From: Clostridiaceae bacterium
Lineage (GTDB): Bacteria; Bacillota; Clostridia; Peptostreptococcales; T1SED10-28
NCBI GenBank assembly: GCA_003553525.1
Contig: PWEO01000163.1
Location: 1 to 64,000 of the forward strand
DNA: 64,000 nt
Direction of reading: 5' to 3'
In this document: positions 9,388 to 18,999 of the stretch, one piece after another
How the letters are laid out: each line of letters begins with the position of its first letter
How positions within the stretch are numbered: position 1 is the stretch's first letter
Program-made: the position numbers and the translations under genes
Notes under the pieces: generated by a model
Database searches by the model: none
Told to the model about the DNA's origin: nothing
What the model saw: only the letters and a program-made list of their open reading frames with translations

Positions 9388-10875
9388 ATGGCTTATTTGC
9401 AGTTTCCGTTATTGATTCTATTTATACTCCTTTTAGGAGCGGTTATGACCCCTTTGCTGATGAAAAGGTTTAACTTGAAGGGAAAATATTTTATTCTGAC
9501 AGTGCTGATAGCAAGTCTATCGCTAAGCGCTTATCTGCTTTTTCAGGTGATGACCCAGGGATCCTACATGTATAATATCGGCAACTGGAGTCCCACCATT
9601 GGGATACAGTTCAGTGTTGATGAGTTTTCCACCATGATGGTCTTTTTCATCCTTATGATGACCACTTTAGTGGTGATTTATTCCTTAAGGGACATTGAAC
9701 ATGAAATTTTGCCAAAGCAAATTCCGGTATATTACAGTTTAATATTTTTACTGCTCGTGGGAATGGTGGGGATTACCTTTACCAATGACCTGTTTAATAC
9801 ATATGTATTTATGGAGATCCTGGCGATGACTTCCTGTGCAATAATTTCCATTAAACGAAAAAAGGAAAACTTTATGGCGGCCTTTAAGTACTTAATGTTA
9901 AACACCTTGGCATCCATCTCTTTTCTTTTCGGTGTGGCTCTTTTATATATGGCCACGGGATACTTAAACATCACGGAGATGTCCAATCAGATGGCTATTG
10001 CCTGGGAAATGTATCCCACCAATATTTTATTGGCCTTGGGTTTTATGGCGGCGGGACTTGGAATTAAAGCTGCGGTTTTCCCCTTGCATACCTGGCTTCC
10101 CGATGCCCATTCCAGCGCACCGACTCCATCCAGCGCATTGCTTTCCGGCCTTGTGGTAAAGGTCTATATTTTTGTGGCGATGAAAGTTCTTTTCCGTTTA
10201 GTAGGTACGGAAATTATCATCGTTAATTTAGGAGTTCACAATTACATTGCTTATTTTGCTGCTGTGGGAATGATCATGGGGTCCATATTTGCCATCGGAC
10301 AAAAAGATATTAAAAGAATGCTCGCCTACTCCAGTGTGGCCCAACTAGGATACATCTTTCTGGGGATCGGTATGGCCACGACCCAAGGGCTTAGCGTGTC
10401 CCTTTTTCATGTAGTCTCCCACGGATTAATGAAATCCGCATTATTCCTAAGTGCGGGAGCCATCATATATAAAACGGAAAAACGAAAAATCAACGACTTG
10501 TCGGGGATTGGGTATGAAATGCCCTTGACCATGATTATTTTCAGTATTGCGGCCCTAGGGATGATCGGTATTCCCGGAATGAGCGGGTTTATGAGTAAGT
10601 GGTATTTAGCCCTGGCGGTTCTCGAGTCCAATCAGCCTTTCTATCTCGTCGTAATTCTATTAAGTAGCTTTCTTAACGCGGTATATTATCTCCCCATTAT
10701 TGTAGCGGCTTTCTTAAAGCCCAGGGAAGATGGCAGTGAAGAAATGACTCGGGACGGTATTCCGAGAACCATGACCATGCCTATGGTTATCATTGCAGGA
10801 TTGATTATTTTAGTAGGAATATTCCCTCAAATTCTTATGAATATTATTGAGCGAGCGGTTCCCACTTTCTTGTAG
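9388..10875 (+). CDS. mrpD: Proton-translocating antiporter subunit D (MrpD-like)
   Basis: 495 aa; PLHTWLPDAHSSAPTPSSALLSGLVVKV and FKYLMLNTLASISFLFGVALLYMATG. Confidence 0.9.
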   Translation: MAYLQFPLLILFILLLGAVMTPLLMKRFNLKGKYFILTVLIASLSLSAYLLFQVMTQGSYMYNIGNWSPTIGIQFSVDEFSTMMVFFILMMTTLVVIYSLRDIEHEILPKQIPVYYSLIFLLLVGMVGITFTNDLFNTYVFMEILAMTSCAIISIKRKKENFMAAFKYLMLNTLASISFLFGVALLYMATGYLNITEMSNQMAIAWEMYPTNILLALGFMAAGLGIKAAVFPLHTWLPDAHSSAPTPSSALLSGLVVKVYIFVAMKVLFRLVGTEIIIVNLGVHNYIAYFAAVGMIMGSIFAIGQKDIKRMLAYSSVAQLGYIFLGIGMATTQGLSVSLFHVVSHGLMKSALFLSAGAIIYKTEKRKINDLSGIGYEMPLTMIIFSIAALGMIGIPGMSGFMSKWYLALAVLESNQPFYLVVILLSSFLNAVYYLPIIVAAFLKPREDGSEEMTRDGIPRTMTMPMVIIAGLIILVGIFPQILMNIIERAVPTFL

Positions 10876-10892
10876 TTTAGAGGAGGAGAAAC

Positions 10893-12944
10893 ATGAAAGA
10901 TTTAAATAGTAAACAAAAAGAAAATATTCTGCAACGAATCATAGGTAATCTGGATTCTTTTTGTGTGAACTGTATACTAGTATTTGTATTGACAATATTT
11001 CTCGTTGGGATTTTTATTATTATTACCATGGGAGCGGGTACGGGAACCCAGGGAGAATTTATCTTTGATACGAAGTTTTCCATCGCCGAGACCTTTGTGA
11101 ATCTGATCAACAATATTCCTTATCTGCCCTTTATTGCCATATTAATCCCCTTAGTGGGAGGCCCTATTGAGGCCTATTTTGGAAGAAAGTCGGAAACCCT
11201 TAGGGATTCCACTGTTGTAAACTCTACGTTTGTTACTTTTTTAATGATTTTAGCAATGTATCCCCAGGTGGTAGAAGGCAGTATTGACTATTTTATCCCT
11301 GGAGTATTTGGTGTGGGACTGCATTTTACTGTGGATATGCTTGGATTTATTATGGCCATGACCGCAGGGGTTTTGTGGTTGATGGTAACCATTTATACCC
11401 GGGACTATATGAGGATTGAACGGCACCGAAATAGATTCTCCCTATGGATGGCAGTAACCTTTGGAGGAATTCTCGGAACCATATTTGCGGGAGATATCTT
11501 AACGATGTTTCTTTTCTTTGAGATGATGACCTTAACCTCCTATATGTTGGTGGCCCACAACCAGTCAAAGGAATCCATGCTGGCAGGGAACAACTACATC
11601 TATATGGGAGTAGCCGGGGGCCTGAGTATTCTTCTTGGAATAATTCTTTTATATGTTTATACCGGGACCTTGGAGTTTGTACCCCTGGCAGCGGAACTGA
11701 ACGAGCTGGGCTGGATAAAATACCTGATCACTCTGTTTTTTGTACTGGGATTTGGCGTAAAGGCCGGGATGCTTCCTCTGCATATTTGGCTGCCTAAGGC
11801 TCATCCTGTAGCCCCTACGCCGGCCAGCGCTTTGCTTTCGGGGATTTTAATTAAGGTAGGGGCCTTTGGACTGCTTCGAATCATTACCAGCTTTTTTATT
11901 CCTGATATCACCGCCTTAGGAGAACTGGATCCCACCTTGTGGTCGGTTTCCGAAAACCTGGGAGCAGTAATTATCTGGGTGGGGATTGCCACCATGACCG
12001 TAGGAGTGTTTATGGCGCTTCAGCAGTCCCATATGAAAAAGATGCTGGCGTATCACTCCATCTCTCAAATGGGGTACATCGTAATGGGGATCGGGGTGGC
12101 AGCCTATCTTGGGGATTACGGCGCCATGGGCTTTACCGGAGCAGTATACCATATTGTAAACCATGCTCTTTTTAAGGGACTATTGTTTATGGTAGCGGGA
12201 TTGGTATATCTACGAACCAGAGAGCAGGACATGTATAAGCTTGGAGGGCTTTGGAAAAAAATGCCCTTTACCGCTTTGGTTTGTTTGATAGCCGCTTTAG
12301 GGATTACAGGAATGCCGGGTTTTAACGGCTTTGCCAGTAAATCCATGCTGCACCATGCCATTATCGAAGCCTATGAATACGGTCATCATTCCTTCCGGTA
12401 TGCGGAAGTGATGTTTACCATCGTCAGTGCCGGTACTGTATGCTCCTTTATTAAACTTTTCGGTTACGTTTTCCTAGGAAAAACTCCGGAAAAATACCAA
12501 AATATCGAAGGAGATAACGGTATGATGGATATGGCCATGGCAGGACTGGCGATTTTAATCGTGGCCATCGGGCAGGCTCCCAATTACTTCTTAAATGCCT
12601 TTTTAATTCCGTCGGCCCGACAGTTTGTATACGACCCTTATTTTATTGAAAGTTATTTGGTGGATATGAATTTTTTTAATTACGCAGATATCTCCATCAT
12701 GTTTTGGATTTATTTATTCGGTTTCGGAATCTTTTTTATCGGAAGCCGGTATCACTTATTCCACCTGACCATGCCGGACTGGATGGATGTAGAGACCACC
12801 CTGTACCGACCGATGTATAATCTGGTTTATAAGAATGCAATTAAAATCACCGATCGTTATGAAATGACAATTATTAAGGAAGATGTTATAATATATACGG
12901 TAATTTTGACGGTTGCTCTGATTATTTTGACCCGAATCATATAA
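10893..12944 (+). CDS. Large ND5/ND4-like antiporter subunit, copy 1
   Basis: 683 aa; PLHIWLPKAHPVAPTPASALLSGILIKVGAFGLLRI. Confidence 0.87.
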   Translation: MKDLNSKQKENILQRIIGNLDSFCVNCILVFVLTIFLVGIFIIITMGAGTGTQGEFIFDTKFSIAETFVNLINNIPYLPFIAILIPLVGGPIEAYFGRKSETLRDSTVVNSTFVTFLMILAMYPQVVEGSIDYFIPGVFGVGLHFTVDMLGFIMAMTAGVLWLMVTIYTRDYMRIERHRNRFSLWMAVTFGGILGTIFAGDILTMFLFFEMMTLTSYMLVAHNQSKESMLAGNNYIYMGVAGGLSILLGIILLYVYTGTLEFVPLAAELNELGWIKYLITLFFVLGFGVKAGMLPLHIWLPKAHPVAPTPASALLSGILIKVGAFGLLRIITSFFIPDITALGELDPTLWSVSENLGAVIIWVGIATMTVGVFMALQQSHMKKMLAYHSISQMGYIVMGIGVAAYLGDYGAMGFTGAVYHIVNHALFKGLLFMVAGLVYLRTREQDMYKLGGLWKKMPFTALVCLIAALGITGMPGFNGFASKSMLHHAIIEAYEYGHHSFRYAEVMFTIVSAGTVCSFIKLFGYVFLGKTPEKYQNIEGDNGMMDMAMAGLAILIVAIGQAPNYFLNAFLIPSARQFVYDPYFIESYLVDMNFFNYADISIMFWIYLFGFGIFFIGSRYHLFHLTMPDWMDVETTLYRPMYNLVYKNAIKITDRYEMTIIKEDVIIYTVILTVALIILTRII

Positions 12945-12948
12945 AATG

Positions 12949-12992
12949 AGAGCTCTTGCTGATCCTTCTGCTTAAGGAAGCAGGAGCTTTTA
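12949..12992 (+). terminator. Hairpin between the two large antiporter subunit genes (possible attenuator)
   Basis: gagctcttgct...agcaggagcttttat hairpin with short T-run. Confidence 0.5.
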
Positions 12993-13014
12993 TCATAGGA
13001 AAGGATGAATAGCA

Positions 13015-14850
13015 TTGGATATTATTTCAAGAGGAATCATTCAAGTATGGATGCCTGCATCGATTGTCCTTTTTATTGTTCTGGAATTACTGATAATTCC
13101 GTCAATAGGAGATAATGAACGAAAAATTCGACGAAATGTGGTAAAAGTTTTTGTACTCCTCACCACGATTTTTATGATTCTGATCTTCAATGAAGTCCAA
13201 CGGGCCCCTGTGGTCTATGAAATCGGAAATGTATTCGGTATGGGAGCCATATTTCGTATTGATATGCTCAACTACGTATTTATTATTTTAACGGGAATTG
13301 TATGGTTGGCCCTGGGGATTTACAGTTTGGAAGACATCAACTATGTTTTCTATACATTAACCTACTTTGCTATTATCGGAACCCTGATGGCTGGCGACCT
13401 TTTGAGCTTTTTCCTATTCTTTGAGGCCATGACCTTTATTTCCTATGCCTTGATGGTTTATCACAGGGGGGAAGACCAGTTAGAGGCGGGAAAAGTTTAT
13501 ATTTACATGGGAATTATCGGAGGGCTATCCATACTAAGCGGAATTTTAATGCTCTCCGCCTATACGGGAAGCTTTGAATGGAGCCCCCTCGCCGTACAGT
13601 TTAGCGAAATGGGACCGATCAAATATATTATTGCAGCTTTCTTAATTGGAGGTTTCGGTATCAAAGCGGGGATGGTACCCTTTCATTTCTGGATGCCTAA
13701 GGTGTACGAAGGTGGACCGATTTCTGTGGTGGCACTATCTTCCGGGATTCTGATCAAGATCGGTGCCTACGGAATTCTTCGGGTGGTCTCCGTGGTATTT
13801 TCCGTTACGGACAGTGCCCGACTCAGCTCAGTGGAACTTTTATGGCAGGTCTCAAGAAACATTGGCGCTGTGGTTATTTGGATCGGAATCATAACTATGG
13901 TGGTAGGCGTTTTTATGGCCCTGCAGCAGGGTAATATGAAACGGATGCTGGCTTATCACAGTGTGAGTCAAATGGGTTATATGATCATGGGAATAGGAGT
14001 TGCAGGATATTTAGGTTATGAAGGAGCTATGGGCTTTGCCGGTGCCGTCTTCCATATGATCAATCACGCCTTCTTTAAGGTGATTCTCTTTATGGTGGCA
14101 GGATTGGTATTCCTTCGTACTCGGGAATGGAACATGTACAAGCTCGGGGGTCTTTGGAAAAAGATGCCTCTTACTGCCCTACTGTGTTTAATAGCGGTCT
14201 TTGGTATTACTGGGATGCCAGGCTTTAATGGTTTTGCCAGCAAGTCCGTGCTTCACCATGCCATTGATGAGGCCTATCTCTACGGTCATGAGGTTTTTCG
14301 TTATGCAGAGCTCCTTTTTGTCATTGTCAGTGCGGGAACCGTATGCTCTTTCCTCAAGTTCTTCGGATACATCTTCCTGGGAGACCTTGCCCCTGAATAT
14401 GAAAAAATTGAGGGAGACCATTATCGTATGAATGGGGCCATGGGAATTCTTGCCTTCTTTGTTATCGCCATCGGTCTAAATCCTTCCTTTTTCTTCGAGG
14501 GTTACTTGATTCCTGCGGCAAGCAGCTTTACCTACAGCCCGGAGTTTATTCAAAGTTATTTAGTGGGGCTGGAGTTTTTCGGGGCTGATGAAATTGTAGA
14601 CTTCCTGGGAGTTTATATTATCGGATTCGGTATGTTTGTAGTGGGTGTGAAATTTCATTTATTCAGTCTGCCGTTGCCGAAATGGATTAATGCGGAACGT
14701 TTCATATATAAACCGGTTACTGTGGTGTGTGAAAAGTTCCCTAATTTTTGCGTGCAACAATTTGAAAAACGGATTATTTTTGGAGATGTGGTCATTTACG
14801 CCGTTTTATTAACGGTGATTTTAGGAATGTTAATTGTTTTTGGAATTTAA
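13015..14850 (+). CDS. Large ND5/ND4-like antiporter subunit, copy 2
   Basis: 611 aa, TTG start; near-identical C-terminal block to copy 1 (WKKMPLTALLCLIAVFGITGMPGFNGFASKSVLHHAI). Confidence 0.85.
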   Translation: MDIISRGIIQVWMPASIVLFIVLELLIIPSIGDNERKIRRNVVKVFVLLTTIFMILIFNEVQRAPVVYEIGNVFGMGAIFRIDMLNYVFIILTGIVWLALGIYSLEDINYVFYTLTYFAIIGTLMAGDLLSFFLFFEAMTFISYALMVYHRGEDQLEAGKVYIYMGIIGGLSILSGILMLSAYTGSFEWSPLAVQFSEMGPIKYIIAAFLIGGFGIKAGMVPFHFWMPKVYEGGPISVVALSSGILIKIGAYGILRVVSVVFSVTDSARLSSVELLWQVSRNIGAVVIWIGIITMVVGVFMALQQGNMKRMLAYHSVSQMGYMIMGIGVAGYLGYEGAMGFAGAVFHMINHAFFKVILFMVAGLVFLRTREWNMYKLGGLWKKMPLTALLCLIAVFGITGMPGFNGFASKSVLHHAIDEAYLYGHEVFRYAELLFVIVSAGTVCSFLKFFGYIFLGDLAPEYEKIEGDHYRMNGAMGILAFFVIAIGLNPSFFFEGYLIPAASSFTYSPEFIQSYLVGLEFFGADEIVDFLGVYIIGFGMFVVGVKFHLFSLPLPKWINAERFIYKPVTVVCEKFPNFCVQQFEKRIIFGDVVIYAVLLTVILGMLIVFGI

Positions 14851-14935
14851 GCAGGATATTTTAAGGAATTGGCGAATAATAAATTAAGACCTTCTAAAAG
14901 AAAAATACAAGGGAGTAGTTATAAGGGGATAAGCC

Positions 14936-15607
14936 ATGATAAATTTTATAAAAAATAAAGCTTTCGAAAAAACCCATAAAATTGAGATTGATGAAAAAAT
15001 TCTGGACCCGAAAAACATCAAACAATTTTTTAATGAATCTAAATGCCATCAAACCATTAAAACCTATGGAAATCAAAGGACGAAAAAACTCCAGGGGGAA
15101 TTGTACAACAAAGAAAAAGAGATTCGGGATATGGAAGGCAAACTGCAAAAGAAATATGAGGATAAAGATCAACTGATTAACCGAATTATTGCCCTTTCTC
15201 ATGAAATCAATTCCGAAGACAGGGGATCCTTGACCAAGGAATTGGAAAAAGCAAAAATAGACATTGAGAATGTGAAAGAAGAAATCGAAAAATTTAAAAG
15301 TGATTTGGAAGAAAAACAGATTTTACTAAAAGACATCCAAAAAAAACTCTATAAAGTGATGGCGGAAATTTCTTACACCCGATTTTTACACGAGCGGCAA
15401 AAACTTTCCAAGGTTCAAAAAAATATCAGGGGCCTACGAAAAAAACTGGACGGTATGCGGACAGAAAAAGAGGGGATTGAAGAAAAGCTGAATGATTTAT
15501 ACCACATGCTTCATGGAGTTATGGGCCATCAACAGATGGAGCAAATGGACCTGACTTTTTTAAAGGACTTCAGTGAAGAAGAAGAAGAGGTGAAGGATAA
15601 TGGTTAG
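14936..15607 (+). CDS. Predicted coiled-coil protein of unknown function
   Basis: 223 aa, highly charged heptad-like sequence; overlaps acpS start by 8 nt. Confidence 0.7.
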   Translation: MINFIKNKAFEKTHKIEIDEKILDPKNIKQFFNESKCHQTIKTYGNQRTKKLQGELYNKEKEIRDMEGKLQKKYEDKDQLINRIIALSHEINSEDRGSLTKELEKAKIDIENVKEEIEKFKSDLEEKQILLKDIQKKLYKVMAEISYTRFLHERQKLSKVQKNIRGLRKKLDGMRTEKEGIEEKLNDLYHMLHGVMGHQQMEQMDLTFLKDFSEEEEEVKDNG

Positions 15608-15986
15608 AGGCATTGGAATTGATATCATTGAAATTCATCGAATTGAAAGAGCCATAAAGAAAAATCCGAAGTTTATACATCGTATCCTGACCGAACAAGA
15701 AGTGGACTACATAACAGAAAACCAAAAGTCTACAATTACGGTAGCCGGCTATTTTGCCGCTAAAGAAGCCGTAAGCAAAGCTTTGGGCACCGGACTACGG
15801 GGTTTTAGCTGGAAGGATGTCGAAATACATAAAGACAGCAATAACCGGCCCTTTGCAGTTCTTCATAACGGAGCAAAGGAACAATTGGAAATCATGGGGG
15901 CCACGGAGATTTGGCTCAGTATTTCCCACAGTAAAAAAGACGCTGTTGCTCAGGCAATAATCAGCAAAGGAGGATCTTATGATTAA
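15600..15986 (+). CDS. acpS: Holo-[acyl-carrier-protein] synthase
   Basis: 128 aa; MVRGIGIDIIEIHRIERAI ... FAAKEAVSKALGTGL. Confidence 0.95.
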   Translation: MVRGIGIDIIEIHRIERAIKKNPKFIHRILTEQEVDYITENQKSTITVAGYFAAKEAVSKALGTGLRGFSWKDVEIHKDSNNRPFAVLHNGAKEQLEIMGATEIWLSISHSKKDAVAQAIISKGGSYD

Positions 15987-17160
15987 TAAAGAGAATCTAC
16001 GGCCCCTATGGGCGGAAATTAATTTGGACCATTTATCTCACAATATGAAAGAGGTTAAACGAAACATTAATAAAGATACCTTAGCCTGTGCGGTAATCAA
16101 AGCGGATGGTTATGGACATGGGGCAGTAGAGATCGCCGAAACACTGGTAAAATCTGGTGCTGACCGGTTCGCCGTGGCCACCCTGACGGAAGCTGTGGAA
16201 CTGCGAAAATCGGGAATAACGCTTCCTATTATGGTGCTGGGATATACTCCGGAAACTCAGTTTGAGACAATTACCAAGTATAACATCACCCAAACCATAT
16301 ATACCTATGAACAAGGAAAGTGCTTCAATGAAAAAGCTTTGGAGCGGGGAGAAAAAATAACAGTGCACATCAAAGTGGATACCGGTATGTCCCGACTGGG
16401 TTTTCAAACCCATGAGCAGGATCAGAAGAAAATGATAAGAATCCTAGGTATGAAAGGGTTGATAGTGGAGGGGATTTATACTCATTTTGCCATAGCCGAT
16501 GATGCTAAAAAAGATTTTACCTATTTACAGTTTGAAAAATTTCAGCTTTTAGTGAAAAAACTGGAAGCCGAAGGGTTCAATATACCGATTAAGCATGTAT
16601 CGAATTCCGCTGCAATTATTGATCTTCCCGAGATGAATCTGGACATGGTCCGCGCGGGACTGATGCTCTACGGTCTTTATCCTTCGAAGGATGTGGACCA
16701 TCGGAGAATCAAGCTAAAAAAGGTACTGGAGTTAAAAGCGGAAATTGCGTTGGTAAAGGACTTGGAAAAGGGTCGCGGAGTCAGTTACGGCCTCATATAT
16801 GAAACCCGGGAAACCCGACGGATTGCCACCCTTCCCGTGGGCTATGCAGACGGTTTTACAAGGCTGCTGACGGAAAAAGCCAAGGTGATGCTAAAAGGGA
16901 AGGCCTATCCCATTGTTGGAAGAATCTGTATGGATCAGTCCATGGTGGATATCACCGGTGAAGAGGCCAATATAGGAGACGTGGTTACTGTCATTAGTAG
17001 CAACGATGAAGATCCCAATACCGCGGATGATTTTGCGGATTTACTGGGCACCATAAATTATGAAATTGTTTGTATGATCAGTCGAAGGGTTCCTAGGGTT
17101 TATTTAATGAAAGGAGAAGTATGGGCAATTACCGATCACTTGTTGACACGACAATCTTAA
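15979..17160 (+). CDS. alr: Alanine racemase
   Basis: 393 aa; AVIKADGYGHGAVEIA PLP-lysine motif and GRICMDQSMVDIT. Confidence 0.96.
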   Translation: MINKENLRPLWAEINLDHLSHNMKEVKRNINKDTLACAVIKADGYGHGAVEIAETLVKSGADRFAVATLTEAVELRKSGITLPIMVLGYTPETQFETITKYNITQTIYTYEQGKCFNEKALERGEKITVHIKVDTGMSRLGFQTHEQDQKKMIRILGMKGLIVEGIYTHFAIADDAKKDFTYLQFEKFQLLVKKLEAEGFNIPIKHVSNSAAIIDLPEMNLDMVRAGLMLYGLYPSKDVDHRRIKLKKVLELKAEIALVKDLEKGRGVSYGLIYETRETRRIATLPVGYADGFTRLLTEKAKVMLKGKAYPIVGRICMDQSMVDITGEEANIGDVVTVISSNDEDPNTADDFADLLGTINYEIVCMISRRVPRVYLMKGEVWAITDHLLTRQS

Positions 17161-17172
17161 GTGATATATAAT
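17143..17172 (+). promoter_or_regulatory. Putative sigma-A promoter overlapping the 3' end of alr
   Basis: TTGACA-N18-TATAAT, both hexamers fully consensus, 38 bp upstream of the mazE-like start. Confidence 0.65.
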
Positions 17173-17209
17173 ATAAGTTAGCCTAATACTTATGACTAGG
17201 AGGTGCAGT

Positions 17210-17485
17210 ATGCCCAATTCAGATAAATTTTTTGTCGAATTACCCTTATCTCTTATTGAAGAGGCGGACCACCTGGCAAAAATCGAAAATTTGAATCGAA
17301 GTGAATTCTTAGCGAAAGTGATTCGTGCCTATATCCAAGAGCAATGCTTTGGAGAAAAACTTTCTAAAATGAAAGAAGGATATGAGGAGATGGCAAATAT
17401 TAATGCTGCATTGGCGGAACTGGGTATGAGCTTAGATTTGTTTTTGTTGGAAGATTATGAAAACAATATATCGGAGAGTGATTAA
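17210..17485 (+). CDS. Ribbon-helix-helix antitoxin (EndoAI/MazE-like)
   Basis: CopG-like RHH N-terminus (FVELPLSLIEEADHLAKIENLNRSEFLAKVIRAYI) directly upstream of mazF-like gene. Confidence 0.88.
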   Translation: MPNSDKFFVELPLSLIEEADHLAKIENLNRSEFLAKVIRAYIQEQCFGEKLSKMKEGYEEMANINAALAELGMSLDLFLLEDYENNISESD

Positions 17486-17488
17486 ATC

Positions 17489-17842
17489 GTGGCAATTAAA
17501 AGAGGAGATATGTTTTACGCAGACCTAAGTCCCGTTGTGGGATCGGAACAAGGCGGGGTAAGACCGGTGTTGATTATTCAAAACAACATCGGCAACAAAT
17601 ACAGCCCTACGGTTATTGTTGCGGCCATAACGTCGAAGATTAACAAAGGGAAGCTGCCCACCCATGTGGAGTTGGACACTACTCATTACAAAATCCCCAA
17701 GAATTCCGTGATCTTACTGGAACAGATTCGAACCATTGATAAAAAGCGATTAGAAGAGAAAATAGGAACCTTGGATGATCGAACCATGACCAAAGTAAAT
17801 CGGGCGCTTTCCATTAGCTTAGGTATTTTATCGGATTATTAA
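17489..17842 (+). CDS. ndoA: MazF/EndoA-family mRNA endoribonuclease toxin
   Basis: 117 aa; [48 protein letters not shown] start. Confidence 0.95.
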   Translation: MAIKRGDMFYADLSPVVGSEQGGVRPVLIIQNNIGNKYSPTVIVAAITSKINKGKLPTHVELDTTHYKIPKNSVILLEQIRTIDKKRLEEKIGTLDDRTMTKVNRALSISLGILSDY

Positions 17843-17945
17843 GAAAAAAAGCATGCAACAAGGAATATATCACTACATAAAAAAATCATCTTTGTACTGG
17901 CACTTTATCAGTACCACATAACCAATAGCACTATTGAATTGTAAA

Positions 17946-17997
17946 TAAGACCTTTCATTCTTTCAAGCAATAATTGGGGAATGAGGTCTTAATTTTT
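17946..17997 (+). terminator. Probable terminator
   Basis: aagacctttcattc ... gaatgaggtcttaattttt hairpin. Confidence 0.6.
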
Positions 17998-18007
17998 GGA
18001 AAGGAGC

Positions 18008-18877
18008 ATGACGATGATTCAAAATAAAAAATATAGAATGCTTGTGGAGTATCTTGCCATAGCCCTCGGCTCGGGTCTACTGGCTTTTTCTTTGGTGTTT
18101 TTCTTAGAGCCTAATACCATAGCCCCGGGAGGAGTGACGGGTTTTGCCATTCTGATACAAAAAATCTTCGGCATTCCTATCGACTTTACCAACTTAGCCG
18201 TAAACATTCCCTTATTTATTGCAGGAATCATGATTCTGGGTAAGGCTTTTGGCGCAAAAACCGCTTATGCAACGATTATGTTGTCGGTGTTCATCCGATT
18301 TTTCTATTTATTTTTTGGAGAAATTGCCGTAACCGAGGATCTGTTACTGGCCGCAATTTACGGGGGTGTGATTTCCGGAGTAGGGCTTGGCATAGTTTTT
18401 CGCTTCGGTGGGACCACGGGAGGGACCGACCTTGGAGGGGCTATATTGAATAAGTTTTTCCCGAATCTCAGTACAGCGAAAATGATGATGTTGTTGGACC
18501 TCATTGTAGTGGCAGCTGCAGGCTTGGTGGAAAGAAGAATTGAGACCTCACTTTACTCCATTATCGCCCTGTATATTTTAGTAAAACTGATCGACTTTAT
18601 TGTAGAAGGCCTCAGTTATGCCAAAGCCTTTTATATCATTTCCAATGATCCCGAAGCTATGGGGATGAAAATCACTCAGGAAATGAATCGGGGGGTTACA
18701 GCCCTTTCAGGAAAAGGGGTATATACCGGTTCTAATCGGGATGTACTATTATGTGTGGTAAACCGTGCCCAGGTGGCAAAATTAAAGCGTATTGTCAATG
18801 AAGTGGATCCGAAGGCCTTTATGATGGTCAGCACCATCCATGAGGTATTAGGAGAAGGCTTTAAAGAACCGAAATAG
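18008..18877 (+). CDS. YitT family membrane protein (YitT/DUF2179)
   Basis: SGLLAFSLVFFLEPNTIAPGGVTGFAIL N-terminus and C-terminal DUF2179-like domain. Confidence 0.9.
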   Translation: MTMIQNKKYRMLVEYLAIALGSGLLAFSLVFFLEPNTIAPGGVTGFAILIQKIFGIPIDFTNLAVNIPLFIAGIMILGKAFGAKTAYATIMLSVFIRFFYLFFGEIAVTEDLLLAAIYGGVISGVGLGIVFRFGGTTGGTDLGGAILNKFFPNLSTAKMMMLLDLIVVAAAGLVERRIETSLYSIIALYILVKLIDFIVEGLSYAKAFYIISNDPEAMGMKITQEMNRGVTALSGKGVYTGSNRDVLLCVVNRAQVAKLKRIVNEVDPKAFMMVSTIHEVLGEGFKEPK

Positions 18878-18999
18878 TAAATTTCAGGGGAAAATATAGG
18901 GTTTATGCTATCAAATGGAGCGAAATCTAAGGACTTCGCCAATGAAAGTGTTGATGATGAAAGAAAACAAATATTGCTTGAACAACTAACTAGGAGGTT

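Noticed and set aside
17894-17914. GTACTG-N9-CAGTAC inverted repeat after mazF
   Set aside because: Six-bp stem without T-run or known motif; not enough to call a regulatory element.
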